Assembly: GCA_015680685.1 (NCBI GenBank)
Contig: MNCI01001967.1
Location: 538,574-586,791 of the forward strand
DNA from: Gnetum montanum
Lineage: Eukaryota; Streptophyta; Gnetopsida; Gnetales; Gnetaceae
Length of the DNA: 48,218 bases
Reading direction: 5' to 3'
In this document: piece by piece, positions 1 to 8,662 of the stretch
Position numbering within the stretch: the stretch's first letter is position 1
Layout of the letters: each line of letters starts with the position of its first letter
The notes under the pieces: model-generated
Databases searched by the model: none
The model's input: only the letters and a program-made list of their open reading frames with translations
Told to the model about the DNA's origin: nothing
Translations under genes and position numbers: made by a program

Positions 1-254
1 TGTTTAGCATTATCACCGTTCCAATCCATCTACATCGTTTTCTCCTCGTTTTACGACGCCTCGAATCAGATCACTTTTTTTTACGCACGTTGCATTGTTT
101 TACTGACCCGTAAGTCCCTGTCTGATCGACAAGACCGTTCAGGGCACCGTGGATTTGTTTCTCCAGCATAGCCCTCACGCGGATCCGTGGCTAAAACTGT
201 GTGCACCAGAAACTCGATCGGTATTTCCAGCTGCCGACGTTTTCTGCCGCTACA
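1..254. other. CpG-containing segment of unknown origin
   Basis: This stretch has many CG dinucleotides and mixed composition, unlike the AT-rich, CpG-poor DNA that follows. A 65-codon minus-strand frame (278 to 81) crosses it, but nothing in it is recognisable and it has no homopolymer or splice context that would prove coding. It could be the edge of a gene lying to the left, or a young insertion. I see no domain. Confidence 0.3.
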
Positions 255-312
255 CATGACACTTTGACCCTTCATCATTCATCCATGACACTTTGACCCT
301 TCATCATTCATC
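255..312. repeat. Two-copy 29-bp tandem repeat
   Basis: Two identical head-to-tail 29-bp units occupy 255-283 and 284-312, each beginning CATGACACTTTGACCC. A partial third start (CATGAT) follows. It looks like a simple local duplication at the boundary between the CpG-containing segment and the AT-rich spacer. Confidence 0.9.
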
Positions 313-1287
313 CATGATTTGGCAACGATAACCTTCCTTTTGTATTTAGAAAATAAAATTAAAATGTAAGAAGTAAATTGTTATATTCATCCATGAGATT
401 TGACAACCTTATGCTAACCTTCAAAATTTTAAAAAGCAAAATTCTAATCCTTTATGTCTAACACATTTACCTAATAAAAATTAAATGATTGAGATTAAGG
501 AAAGAACTAAATGGATTTATTAGAATTATATTATGAGAGTGTGTGTTGGACTCATCATTGGGTTTCACACCCTCTTCAATTAAATAAAATCTACATCCTT
601 TTCACTTAAATAAAGTCTTGTATTTAAGTCTACCTCCTTTTCAATTAAATATAGGCCTAAGAACTCATTAATTGTTATGTTCTTCTTAAGTTTTTGGAAA
701 GCATATAATTTGAAACAATTTAACTATAGTAACACCCTAAGATGTATAAGAAACACAAACTTTATACAGTCAACATGGTCCTATTTGTTTGTACTATTTG
801 TTTTGTATTTTTTTTTTTGAGATTAGGTCATGTACTATGGGTAAGCTAATGTTAACTAATATGCCTAGACAACACCCAAGCTAGCGAAGGTGCAAGCTTA
901 ACAAATTAGCCATGCTCATTAGGTCATGTACTATTATGTCCTTATCTTTTCTTCTTTGTTCAATTAATTAACAAATACTTTATTTCTCTAAATTTACAAT
1001 GCTTTTCAATCCCTACGAAACTTAATCCAACCATTTCAAGCTAAAAGAAGACACAAACAAAAAATTACGCAAAGGACTTAATTATCATAAAATTAAAAAT
1101 TGATGACTTAAAATAACAGTATTAATAACGGAAAGAAGTTCATAGTTGATAAAAGAAAAGCAAAATTCAGACAGCAGAGATTGCGAACTGGAAAGCAAGA
1201 AAAGGGATCGCAGCAGGAAGGGCAACTTCCTGATACTGAGGAAGAAAATTAATCCCAGGTACATTGGCCGGATTTCTGCGAAGAACG
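313..1287. other. AT-rich intergenic spacer downstream of the FLA gene
   Basis: No coding frame is recognisable here. It includes loose repeats of a CCTTTTCAATTAAATA-like unit near 570-650 and a pair of 17-bp direct repeats (listed separately). The right end is the 3' flank of the minus-strand FLA gene and should contain its 3' UTR, but I could not place a polyadenylation site with confidence. Confidence 0.5.
822..934. repeat. 17-bp direct repeats flanking a 79-bp segment
   Basis: The 17-mer ATTAGGTCATGTACTAT occurs exactly at 822-838 and again at 918-934, bracketing 79 bp (839-917). A T-rich run (808-818) lies just outside the left copy. The arrangement resembles a target-site duplication around a very short retroposed segment, or a partial tandem duplication; the sequence alone does not decide. 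Confidence 0.6.
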
Positions 1288-2953
1288 TCAGTTGGCAGGA
1301 AACCCGGCAGGGATTAGAACATTGGGGATGGACAAGATGGAAATCGGCGGATAATCCAGCAAAGTATAGGTCACAGGCGTGCTCACATTGGTGCCGGTGT
1401 TGATGACAACTGAAGCTCCATTGTCGGCCGTCACCTTCAAAGCAGCGAAGGAAGGGGACGCAATAGTCATCACGGTGGCCATTCCCGAAAAAGACTTGAG
1501 GGCATTCAGTCTGAGCGTGGCCAAAGGATTGTATGAAGGCAGGGCGTGGAATTTAAGCAGGTTGGCCTGCGTCGGCTTGTCAAGAGAAGTAAATGCGTTT
1601 ACAATGGTGGGTGTGAAGGCGCTGTCCAGTGGTGCGAAAATGGTCACTCCCGTGCGTAACAGAGGAACAAGAGCCTGTGCCACGCCTGTGGAGAGCAGCA
1701 GTTGAGCTACCATGCCATGGCCCGACTGTGCCAACACATTTCCCACGTTCAATGGTTCCTGCTGCTGCTGCTGCTGCACCAGCCCTGGTGGAACTATCAC
1801 CCCACTCACCTGCAGTGGTAGTGCATTTCATAGCATTTACCGTCGGTCAGTATTCCTCTGTACTCCCAAACTTTAATAAGCAAATTTGGATTAAACCTTA
1901 TCGAAACATAAAAATCCACGTATCTTCGTTTTTGAGATTATGGTAGGATTACAAGTTTACAACACTGCTCTTGCATGCCCAAAAGCATTCTACTCTACCG
2001 GCATGAACCTAAGTGTTTCAATTGCTGCACTAGAGGATGGACCTACCTATCTATTAAATTACTGTGTTGTAAGAAGGATACTACAGGTCAATAATGCAAA
2101 GGTAAAGCATTTATGCATCTTAACAGAGCTCCAATTCTTATTATATTATTATAGGGAAATGAAAATTAAGAGAAAGTGAAGAATGTATTCTACTTTACAA
2201 CACCAAAACTCAGGGTAATAACAGTAAACAACACCAAGAAGAACGAAAAGAAAGGCCCATCAAGTGTAAACAAACGCCAAAAAGATTGGAGGCGAGATTT
2301 ACCTTGAATTCACTTTTCTTAGTTACACTGCACCCGTAAAAAAACTTCAGAGAAAACAAGTTCCTGAACCCACCCACGCACCGAGCTATCTAGAATTCAA
2401 TTCAGAAAAACCATGTTATTTGCGGAGAACTTCTGACCTGCAAGACGGAGGCTCTGAAGTGGCGTTGGTTGATGGTTTTGACGAACACGGCGGACGAGTT
2501 CGGCCCTGTTCCAGCGTCAGACGAGAAGACGATAGAGTTGGAGGAGGGTTGAGACGCAGAGATGTTAAGGAAGCCCTGCAGCGACTGTGCCTTGCCGGTA
2601 GTCTGAAACAGCGTCGTGGTGGTGGCATTGTTTGCCACACCCAGAGCTGTGATCTTTGTGGGGTTCCAGAAATCCAGCAACACATGACCTCTCACGATGT
2701 TCTTCACTACATCGAGCGGCAGGCCCAGCTTTCCGACCTGCTGCATCGTTGCGTCGTCCACCGCCAAAACCGTGACCGTCTGCTGCAGATTGATCTCATC
2801 CGCCAATTTCGTCGTCGTCAGAAAACCATTGAAGGCTTGCACACTCGGGCTAGGTTTCAAAATTCTGGTAATGTCAAAGCCTGCAGAGACGTTTGCTGTA
2901 GTCAGCAGCATCAGTGCTGCAAGCACGAGCGAAACCATGGAAAAGCAAGCCAT
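1288..2953 (-). CDS. Fasciclin-like arabinogalactan-type protein (two FAS1 domains, one intron)
   Basis: Proposed exons are 2953-2438 and 1809-1288, giving 345 codons. Exon 1 encodes an N-terminal hydrophobic signal peptide (residues about 1-24, ending VSA) and a first FAS1 domain (about 26-172) with the H1-like stretch TVLAVDDATM. Exon 2 encodes a short linker with six glutamines (184-189) and a second FAS1 domain with GVTIFAPLDSAF (H1) and LLKFHALP (H2). The exon 1 end CAG|GTCAG and exon 2 start TGCAG|GTG give a phase-0 junction reading SVLQ|VSGV, as in plant FLA proteins. N-glycosylation sequons include NAT, NIS and NSS. FLA proteins are secreted cell-surface glycoproteins of the plant wall. 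The protein ends soon after VLIPAGF, without the usual Pro/Ala-rich AGP module or hydrophobic GPI-anchor tail, so it may be soluble. The first domain looks most like the FLA1/2/8/10 group from memory. The frame is free of stops, unlike everything else in the window. Confidence 0.88.
1759..1776. repeat. (CTG)6 trinucleotide run encoding six Gln in the FLA linker
   Basis: Six perfect CTG units on the plus strand read as six CAG codons in exon 2 of the FLA gene, in the linker between the two FAS1 domains. Such runs are often length-variable. Confidence 0.9.
1810..2437 (-). other. Intron of the FLA gene
   Basis: On the minus strand the intron starts GTCAGAAG at 2437 and ends CACTGCAG at 1810, 628 bp long with GT-AG borders. 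It is AT-rich, and open frames on either strand inside it show no family resemblance. Removing it joins the two FAS1 domains in frame. Confidence 0.85.
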
Positions 2954-3035
2954 TTCTGTAGCAGAACGGGCAATGATAGAGAGAGAAGGTAAGGCTTCGG
3001 TAATAAAAGAGAGAAAAACTTTATATAAATCCTAA
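2954..3035 (-). promoter_or_regulatory. FLA core promoter with TATA box and pyrimidine-rich leader
   Basis: On the minus strand ATTTATATAA lies at 3030-3021, about 70 bp upstream of the ATG at 2953. Between them is a CT-rich stretch (about 2985-2970, CCTTCTCTCTC-like), resembling the Y-patch of plant core promoters. Transcription would start around 2990, leaving a short 5' leader. A decayed copy of the same block is present near 19846-19925. Confidence 0.65.
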
Positions 3036-3589
3036 CTGGATGCTCATGCAGGAGAATTTATAGGGCGACTAGGTGGCATGTGCAGTGCTCTTCAACTCTG
3101 ATCATTTCTCCGATTCTGCAGAAATGCAGTAGTTTACTTGCAAATGCAACTTCAGTATGGAGGCGTTCTCATCTACGGTTTGTTGCTCATCAGCGATTGA
3201 TTAAACTTAACGCTTAGTTCGTTAACCCTCCTTATCTCCAAAGAGCATTGGATTTGTTAACCCTCCTTATCTCGAGAGAGCATTGGATTTGTTTGGGTTG
3301 TTAGAATTGAAATAATTGAAAGATAAGTAGCATAAAATTTTATAACACCGTATTCTTTTTGTTTAATTTGGAATTCTTCTTTCTCTAACTCAGCATTTGA
3401 TAGTTAACTAGTCAGCATTTGATAGGTCAACTAGTTAACTCATAAGAGATTGACTTCTAATTACATTTGAGAGTTGAAACCAAATACTAAAAATTATAAT
3501 TAATTACTTCCTATGTGTAAAGTAATTCCCAATTATAAATAACTTTACAAATTTTAGAATTAAAATTTAAAGGAAAGTGAATCTTCAAT

Positions 3590-3720
3590 GTAAATGGTTG
3601 AGTTGGTTAGAGCATTGCACAAGTTAAAAGACATTAGTATGACGTATTCAAGCTATAAGTTTCACGCAAGTTTTGTGCTGGTTATATGCCTAGGTAGTAC
3701 ATATAATCATCTAGTTTAGA
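3590..3720 (+). mobile_element. Candidate tRNA-derived SINE 1
   Basis: TGGTTGAGTTGGTTAGAGC at about 3595-3613 closely matches a tRNA D-arm/A box. About 35-45 bp on, a TTCAAGC-containing segment (3646-3652) is in the position of a B box. The duplicate copy has the better B box, GTTCAAGC, near 19293. No clean 3' tail or target duplication is visible, so this may be an old SINE or a tRNA-like relic. Confidence 0.4.
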
Positions 3721-3724
3721 ACAA

Positions 3725-3840
3725 TGAGTCATTAACGTAGTAGTAATACCTTGAATTGGAAGCTTAAAAGTTATAGATTTAAGTCTACCGTATTAAGTTA
3801 TAAAGTTTTGCTTAAGCTCATTTAGTTCTAGTTAAGACAA
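3725..3840 (+). mobile_element. Candidate tRNA-derived SINE 2
   Basis: An A-box-like TTAACGTAGTAGTAATACC (3732-3750) is followed by a B-box-like GATTTAAGTCTACC (3777-3790). The duplicated copy at 19380-19405 has the A-box-like start but lacks the following roughly 90 bp, so this segment is polymorphic between the duplicates. Family unknown. Confidence 0.35.
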
Positions 3841-4021
3841 CCTCCATTAAGTTTTAATTTTGACAACCCTCCCCATCCCCACCTTGGGAAAAAATTTAAA
3901 GCCAAAATGCTATTATTTTTAGTAGGGAAAAAGGAAAATAATAAAGTTATTCATTATTAGGTGGCTTAATTGGCTATCTTATTTATCTTACAAATATTAT
4001 TCTACTTGAATACCTTTATGA

Positions 4022-4190
4022 ATTAGGTGTTAGCCTAGTGGTAATACTTTTCATTTAGCAACTTTGGGCAATACTAAGTTATGAAAACTATATGTCTTGG
4101 AGGGTAAGTTCTACCTTTGTGGGTACATGCAGTTAAAAAGGTTTTAGTTGCAACTATCTCCCTCCTCACTCATTAAGAATTTACTTTATA
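4022..4190 (+). mobile_element. Candidate tRNA-derived SINE 3
   Basis: GTTAGCCTAGTGGTAATAC (4029-4047) resembles an A box and GGTAAGTTCTACC (4103-4115) a degraded B box, with the same CTACC ending as candidate 2. The two may be one family. The start coincides with the point (about 4032) where similarity to the duplicate at 19595 ends. Confidence 0.35.
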
Positions 4191-4630
4191 AAAACTGATT
4201 TATTTAAAAAGAAGGATAGGGTAATTATGATACTTGAGTTTATTATGTAAAAAGAGTATGAACACTTGTTTTAAACTAAATTGTATGATGTACAACTTGA
4301 ATAAACTATTATGATGCATATGCCTTAACCTGTAAGTTCACAAGTTAGTTAACACTAAATATCATGGTTGTTGGACCAATTAATATTAAATATGATTGCT
4401 TGTGTTCTATTAATGTCGATGAATCCTACATCCACACTTAACTTGATTACAAATATGTTAAAATTTTAAATTCTTAAGATTATTACAAGACAACAACTTG
4501 CAGTTGAGTCACTCAATCAAACTACTAATGGGCTATAGCCCACAATTTCTTTAAAAATTTTCAACGAAGATAGAGCTTATCAATGTTACTAGGCTATAAT
4601 ATGTAATTCCTATGCAACCCTAATTAGAAC
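4191..4630. other. AT-rich spacer, nothing recognised
   Basis: No coding frame, repeat or RNA gene is seen between the SINE candidates and the left LTR of element A. The last five bases (AGAAC, 4626-4630) may be a decayed target-site duplication matching AGAGT at 17987-17991. Confidence 0.5.
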
Positions 4631-5596
4631 TTATGAGTGGTCAAGGTACCCCTACATCCAACCATACGAATCACAAAGCGTTTATGCATGATCCAGTTGA
4701 ATTCTACGGACTCTATGTCTTCCAGTACACTAGTCTTCTAGGAAGTGAACTTTGCCTTAATAGTCATTCATTGTTTTCTCAATTACACTTGTAATGCACA
4801 TGGTATGGTTAAGTGTAATCGAGGCATATGATTTTTATTATTTTATGTCGTATGTTCCTCATACTTAAAATGGAGAAATGAAGTAATTTAATAACTAATT
4901 TGATTTAACTAATTAACTAATCTCTAATTAGTCCTAACATAAGAATTTGGTCCCACTTTCTGTACACGTCATGAACCCACATATCCACTACTGGGGTTAC
5001 CAAGCACTATGCTACTGGGCAAACCATGCAATAACGCTGCTAGGATTACCAACCAAATACATGTTTATGCTCAAAGTGGTTGTACTTATGCATTTAATCT
5101 ATTTAGCTTAACTAATTAACTAGTCACTTGAAATCTAAGTTAGCTTAATTAATTGCATAATTAATGGAAACAATAAATACATAAATGAATCATTAATCTA
5201 TTCCAAGTGCTGCAAGGTTTGATCAAAAGGCTCATCTTTATTGCCATTCACATTGGTGTGTTCAAGTACAACTGTGCTCAAATAAAGATCCATACACTTT
5301 TTGACTCCTATTGTGGCCACTCAGAGAAATATTCTAACTATCAAATGACAAAATTGCAAGAGCTCTACTACAACTATCACTTGATATCCTATAAACACAG
5401 CTGATGAGCATGTATTTATAGACTTTATTTAAGAGCTACGTCAATGCAGTCCCATAAATGTAGCAAAGGCTACGTCGACGCAACCAATGCTACGTCAATG
5501 TAGCCCCATCAACGAGACAACACCATGTAGACAAGGCTATGTTAATGGGGCCACGTCAACGGAGGCTTGTTGACATGACACAACGACGATTTATCA
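4631..5596 (-). repeat. Element A 3' LTR (left copy)
   Basis: Begins TTATGAGTGG (from TGATGAG) and ends TTTATCA, matching 17042-17986 over its length with many substitutions. On the minus strand it has a TATA box (5420-5413), an inverted repeat with AATAAA (5288-5235), and U3 with repeated GCTACGTCRAYG-like units (about 5430-5560). Confidence 0.9.
5235..5288 (-). promoter_or_regulatory. LTR inverted repeat with AATAAA (element A, 3' LTR)
   Basis: TCTTTATT (5235-5242) and AATAAAGA (5281-5288) are perfect 8-bp inverted arms around a 38-nt loop. On the element's sense strand the downstream arm contains AATAAA. The same structure is at the equivalent place in the LTRs of B, C and D, so it is a plausible poly(A) signal held in a hairpin. 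Confidence 0.6.
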
Positions 5597-5632
5597 TACC
5601 CCCACAATTGAATGAAAACCCACCCTCGAGTT
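5597..5632 (-). promoter_or_regulatory. Element A polypurine tract and conserved upstream block
   Basis: On the minus strand the bases just before the 3' LTR read TTGTGGGGGTA, the plus-strand priming site. A GGTTTTCATTCA block just upstream is shared with B and C, and in decayed form with E. Confidence 0.8.
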
Positions 5633-5847
5633 CCTTTACAAAATTGGAAAGGTATGGGATTATTAACTAACTCTTGACATAATAAACTAACTTGACAAAA
5701 TTAAGTGCTCGAGTGTACAATTCAACAACATTACAAAAATTGTGGTGTTCATAACACAAAATTGAACACCATGACATGACTACTCAAAACTAGATAGCAC
5801 ATCCTCTAATGACATAAAGGAAATTGTGAAGATTAGATAGTCCTAGG

Positions 5848-8662
5848 TGGTGGAGGTTCCTGAGGTTCTGAAGAACCTTTGTTGGCTTCAGGCACATGCA
5901 GTGGCTGAGACAGCTATGGCTGCAGCCTCCGATGAAAGGTGAAAGGCATCCAGTAATGCCTTCATCTTCTCCTCCTCACTTCAGGGAGCGTTCACAGTCC
6001 ATGCAGCATCATCGATGTGGGCTAGAATGGCGATATCCCACAAACAGGGCATTACTGGGAATAACTCCTTAACGTTGACAAACCAAGCAACAAATTGTTT
6101 ACATTTGACATCGAATGTCCTAACTACATTTTGTAGATCCTGGTAGTCATTCATTCTTTTGGCCAGGTTCTTGACAACAGATCTCTTATTAGTGTATTTG
6201 CCCTTGAGAACCTTGAGTTTTGTGTTTGCCACTACAAGCTTTTGCTCGGTCTCCTTATGGTGCTTGAACTTGACCTCGTACAACAAGTACAAACGAGCCA
6301 CTTCTCTAATTCTGACTACGGCCGTCCAATAGTCAACATAGCTAAATTTGCATATCCAAGATTGGCAAGCTCCATGTGTTTTATCATCTCGTCAATCTAC
6401 GACTCCTTCATGTGGATTTCTACCTTTTTGTAGGCATCTATCCCATCAATGATAGGTTGCCAAACTTCTCTTCTTTGTTGTAGTTGTTGGAGGGTTTCAT
6501 TTACTTTTGCCTTCACCAACTGGATGTGATTTTCATTAACTTCTTTCTATAGACCAACCTAATTTTTGTAATGATCCTTAACTCAAATTTAAGAGCCTCT
6601 AATTTCCAAGCAGCTACCTCTATTGCAATCTTTTAATGAAGGGCACGAACCTCCTCCATGGAGAGGTTTCTATTTTCAACTGCCAATCTCCTTAGCTCTA
6701 TGTTCACTCTGGCTAGTTGCTCCTACTGTTGATGGATTAATTATTGTTTATGATCATCAACATTTCGCAGGCAATGGTTCTCTATAGTTAGTTGCATTTT
6801 TCCAAGCGGGTCAAATCCAAGGCCTTCTAAATTCTATGGTGTGTAGCCTTTGCCAAGGATTAGTAGAACACCACCATCTTCATCACACCCTCAACCCCTT
6901 TTAGTCTAGTGTAAAGCTATTCAAGAGCTTCATGTTTTGTCAATGTCAAGTTGAGAAATGCAGGGTTGGCAATTTGGGCTCTTAATTCAGCAACTTTAGT
7001 AGCCAAGCATTCATTCAACTCCTTGGGTATTTCAAGTTACCCTTTCAAGATGATGTTTTTGTCCCTTTCCTTTAAGAACTCTGACTGGATTATAGTAATA
7101 CTATCCAGAAGATCAAAGATATCCAGAAGTGGTTGCCAGATTCCCACCAGTCGGTCTAGCAATTCTTCATGTTGTGCTATGCTTAATCTGTCGCTTATGG
7201 TTCATGCAAATGACTACACATCTTTAAATGCAATGATGTCTAGTACAAATGTCGTAGGTGAATTGAGTGTTTTGGTAATTCTATTAACAACCACCTTTGC
7301 TGATGTCTCCTACCCTTGGTGCTGCATCACTAGCACTGTTGTCCCCTCATCTTTCTCTAAGTGCATCGAAAAGGTTGTGGCATTCCCAGAGATTTCTAGG
7401 AGTGGTTGTTATTTTGTGAGAGATACCATGACCTCTCTAGTGCTAAGATTTGACCTCACAGACACATGTGTTCATTGGGCTAAGAACATGGATCCACCTT
7501 CCCCCATCAGGTTAACAATTTAGGCCATCTTATTTAGATAACTCATTACTAGCTAGTACATAGATGGGTCACTACCACTCGTGCTTTCTTGTTGCTCTTG
7601 TTCGCTCAAGACCCATTCTTGGTATTTGCGCAACCATTGGGTTGTTGTAGCAACGTCCAACATAGTTTGAGTGGTAGATGGAGGTGGTGGTTGCTACTCC
7701 TCTTCTTGAATGGTCGTTGCAGGGGTCTTGTCTTTCATCATCTCTATCTAATTAGTGGTCAGAGCATGCTTGATAACATCATTTGTATAACAAACTACCC
7801 CTCCCCTTTGATAAAGTTTTTTTTGATGAGGCATGGAAAGGGGAGTGCCTTCCTTCCACATTCATTTTCTTTAAATTACTTCTTCATCTCTAGATAGATT
7901 AGCTATGGAAGGTTGATAGAGAGTCTCCCACTCATAGTAGTGCACACATGAGCAGAAAAGGTAGTGATCTTGTTGGGCCTCACCATGGGGTTTAGGTGGA
8001 AGGTTGCAATTATGTAGTGGACCCTTCTTGCTAGTGTGAGCATAGTAAACTCATTGCGATCGACACCATAGCATTGTTGCATCCATTCATTTTTGATGCT
8101 AAGGTCCACCTATATTAGAATCTCAATAAGATTTGCCCTTGTTTTTGGCAACCCAAGCACTTCAACAATGGCCTACACTGAGTAGGATGGTGAGATGTCC
8201 TTGATTTTGACCATTGAACTAGACAGCCTATTGTTCAGGAATAAGAATGTCTCTCCCATGTATCACTACCCAGTGGAAATCTTAATTGGTAGATGAGAGA
8301 GTTTTTTAGTTGGTCCTATATTTCTTTAGGTGCTTGCTCCAAGAAGGGCCAAAGTTTAACTCTTAGAGCATTATTTTCTGGAGCTTCCTTGATCTAATTT
8401 GATTTAGGCAGGCTTCTATCAAAGTCACCTCAAGGTTTTCTTACTAAATTGGTGCCTTATCTTGGTGGAAATGTTCCATTGCTACTGTTGGTTTTGGAAT
8501 CTAATGAATAGATTCCACCTCAACCTCTTACCTAAGAGGACCTATGGCATGGGTTGCAAGTGGTTCTTCCAAGGCTTTCTCTTGGCCTCTTTCCATTTTT
8601 GGTCATTTCTCCCTTTGTTGAGATGGTCCTCCTTCCTGTGTATGCTTCCCTTTCAATGCCAT
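5848..8662 (-). pseudogene. ORF3 of element A: large extra ORF between integrase tail and 3' LTR (decayed)
   Basis: A likely start is the ATG at 8662. Reading the minus strand with frame changes gives a long protein with several stops and at least one frameshift. Segments in order: a Lys/Gln-rich start; ELNFGP near 8350; an N-terminal domain with IKNEWMQQCYG and ARRVHYIIATFHLNPM (about 8085-7985) and LPFPCLI (7845-7825), which resembles from memory the 'putative plant transposon protein' domain (Transposase_32-like) common in Athila/Tat-type elements; a middle motif PTTFVLDIIAFKDV near 7210-7250; a helical, coiled-coil-like part; and a C-terminal block KCKQFV...CLWDIA (about 6100-6030). The same segments occur in the same order in element E (31870-34640, opposite strand). 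Position is that of the env-like ORF in Athila elements, but no clear membrane segments are seen. Function unknown. Confidence 0.65.

Larger units (their letters stand above)
3036..4190. other. Upstream flank of FLA, partly duplicated at 18694-19595
   Basis: No gene is seen. Most of this flank (to about 4032) is recognisable again at 18694-19595 at lower identity. It contains a local duplication near 3225-3290 (GTTAACCCTCCTTATCTC twice) and several tRNA-like SINE candidates listed separately. Confidence 0.6.

Noticed and set aside
2420-2992. A 190-codon plus-strand frame over the FLA gene, and others at 1379-1705 and 1629-1946
   Set aside because: They are antisense to the FAS1 domains, which match a known family and have correct splice sites; the plus-strand products resemble nothing.
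6951-7523. A 190-codon plus-strand frame in element A
   Set aside because: It is antisense to the ORF3 segment containing PTTFVLDIIAFKDV, which has a homologue in element E; the plus-strand reading has none.
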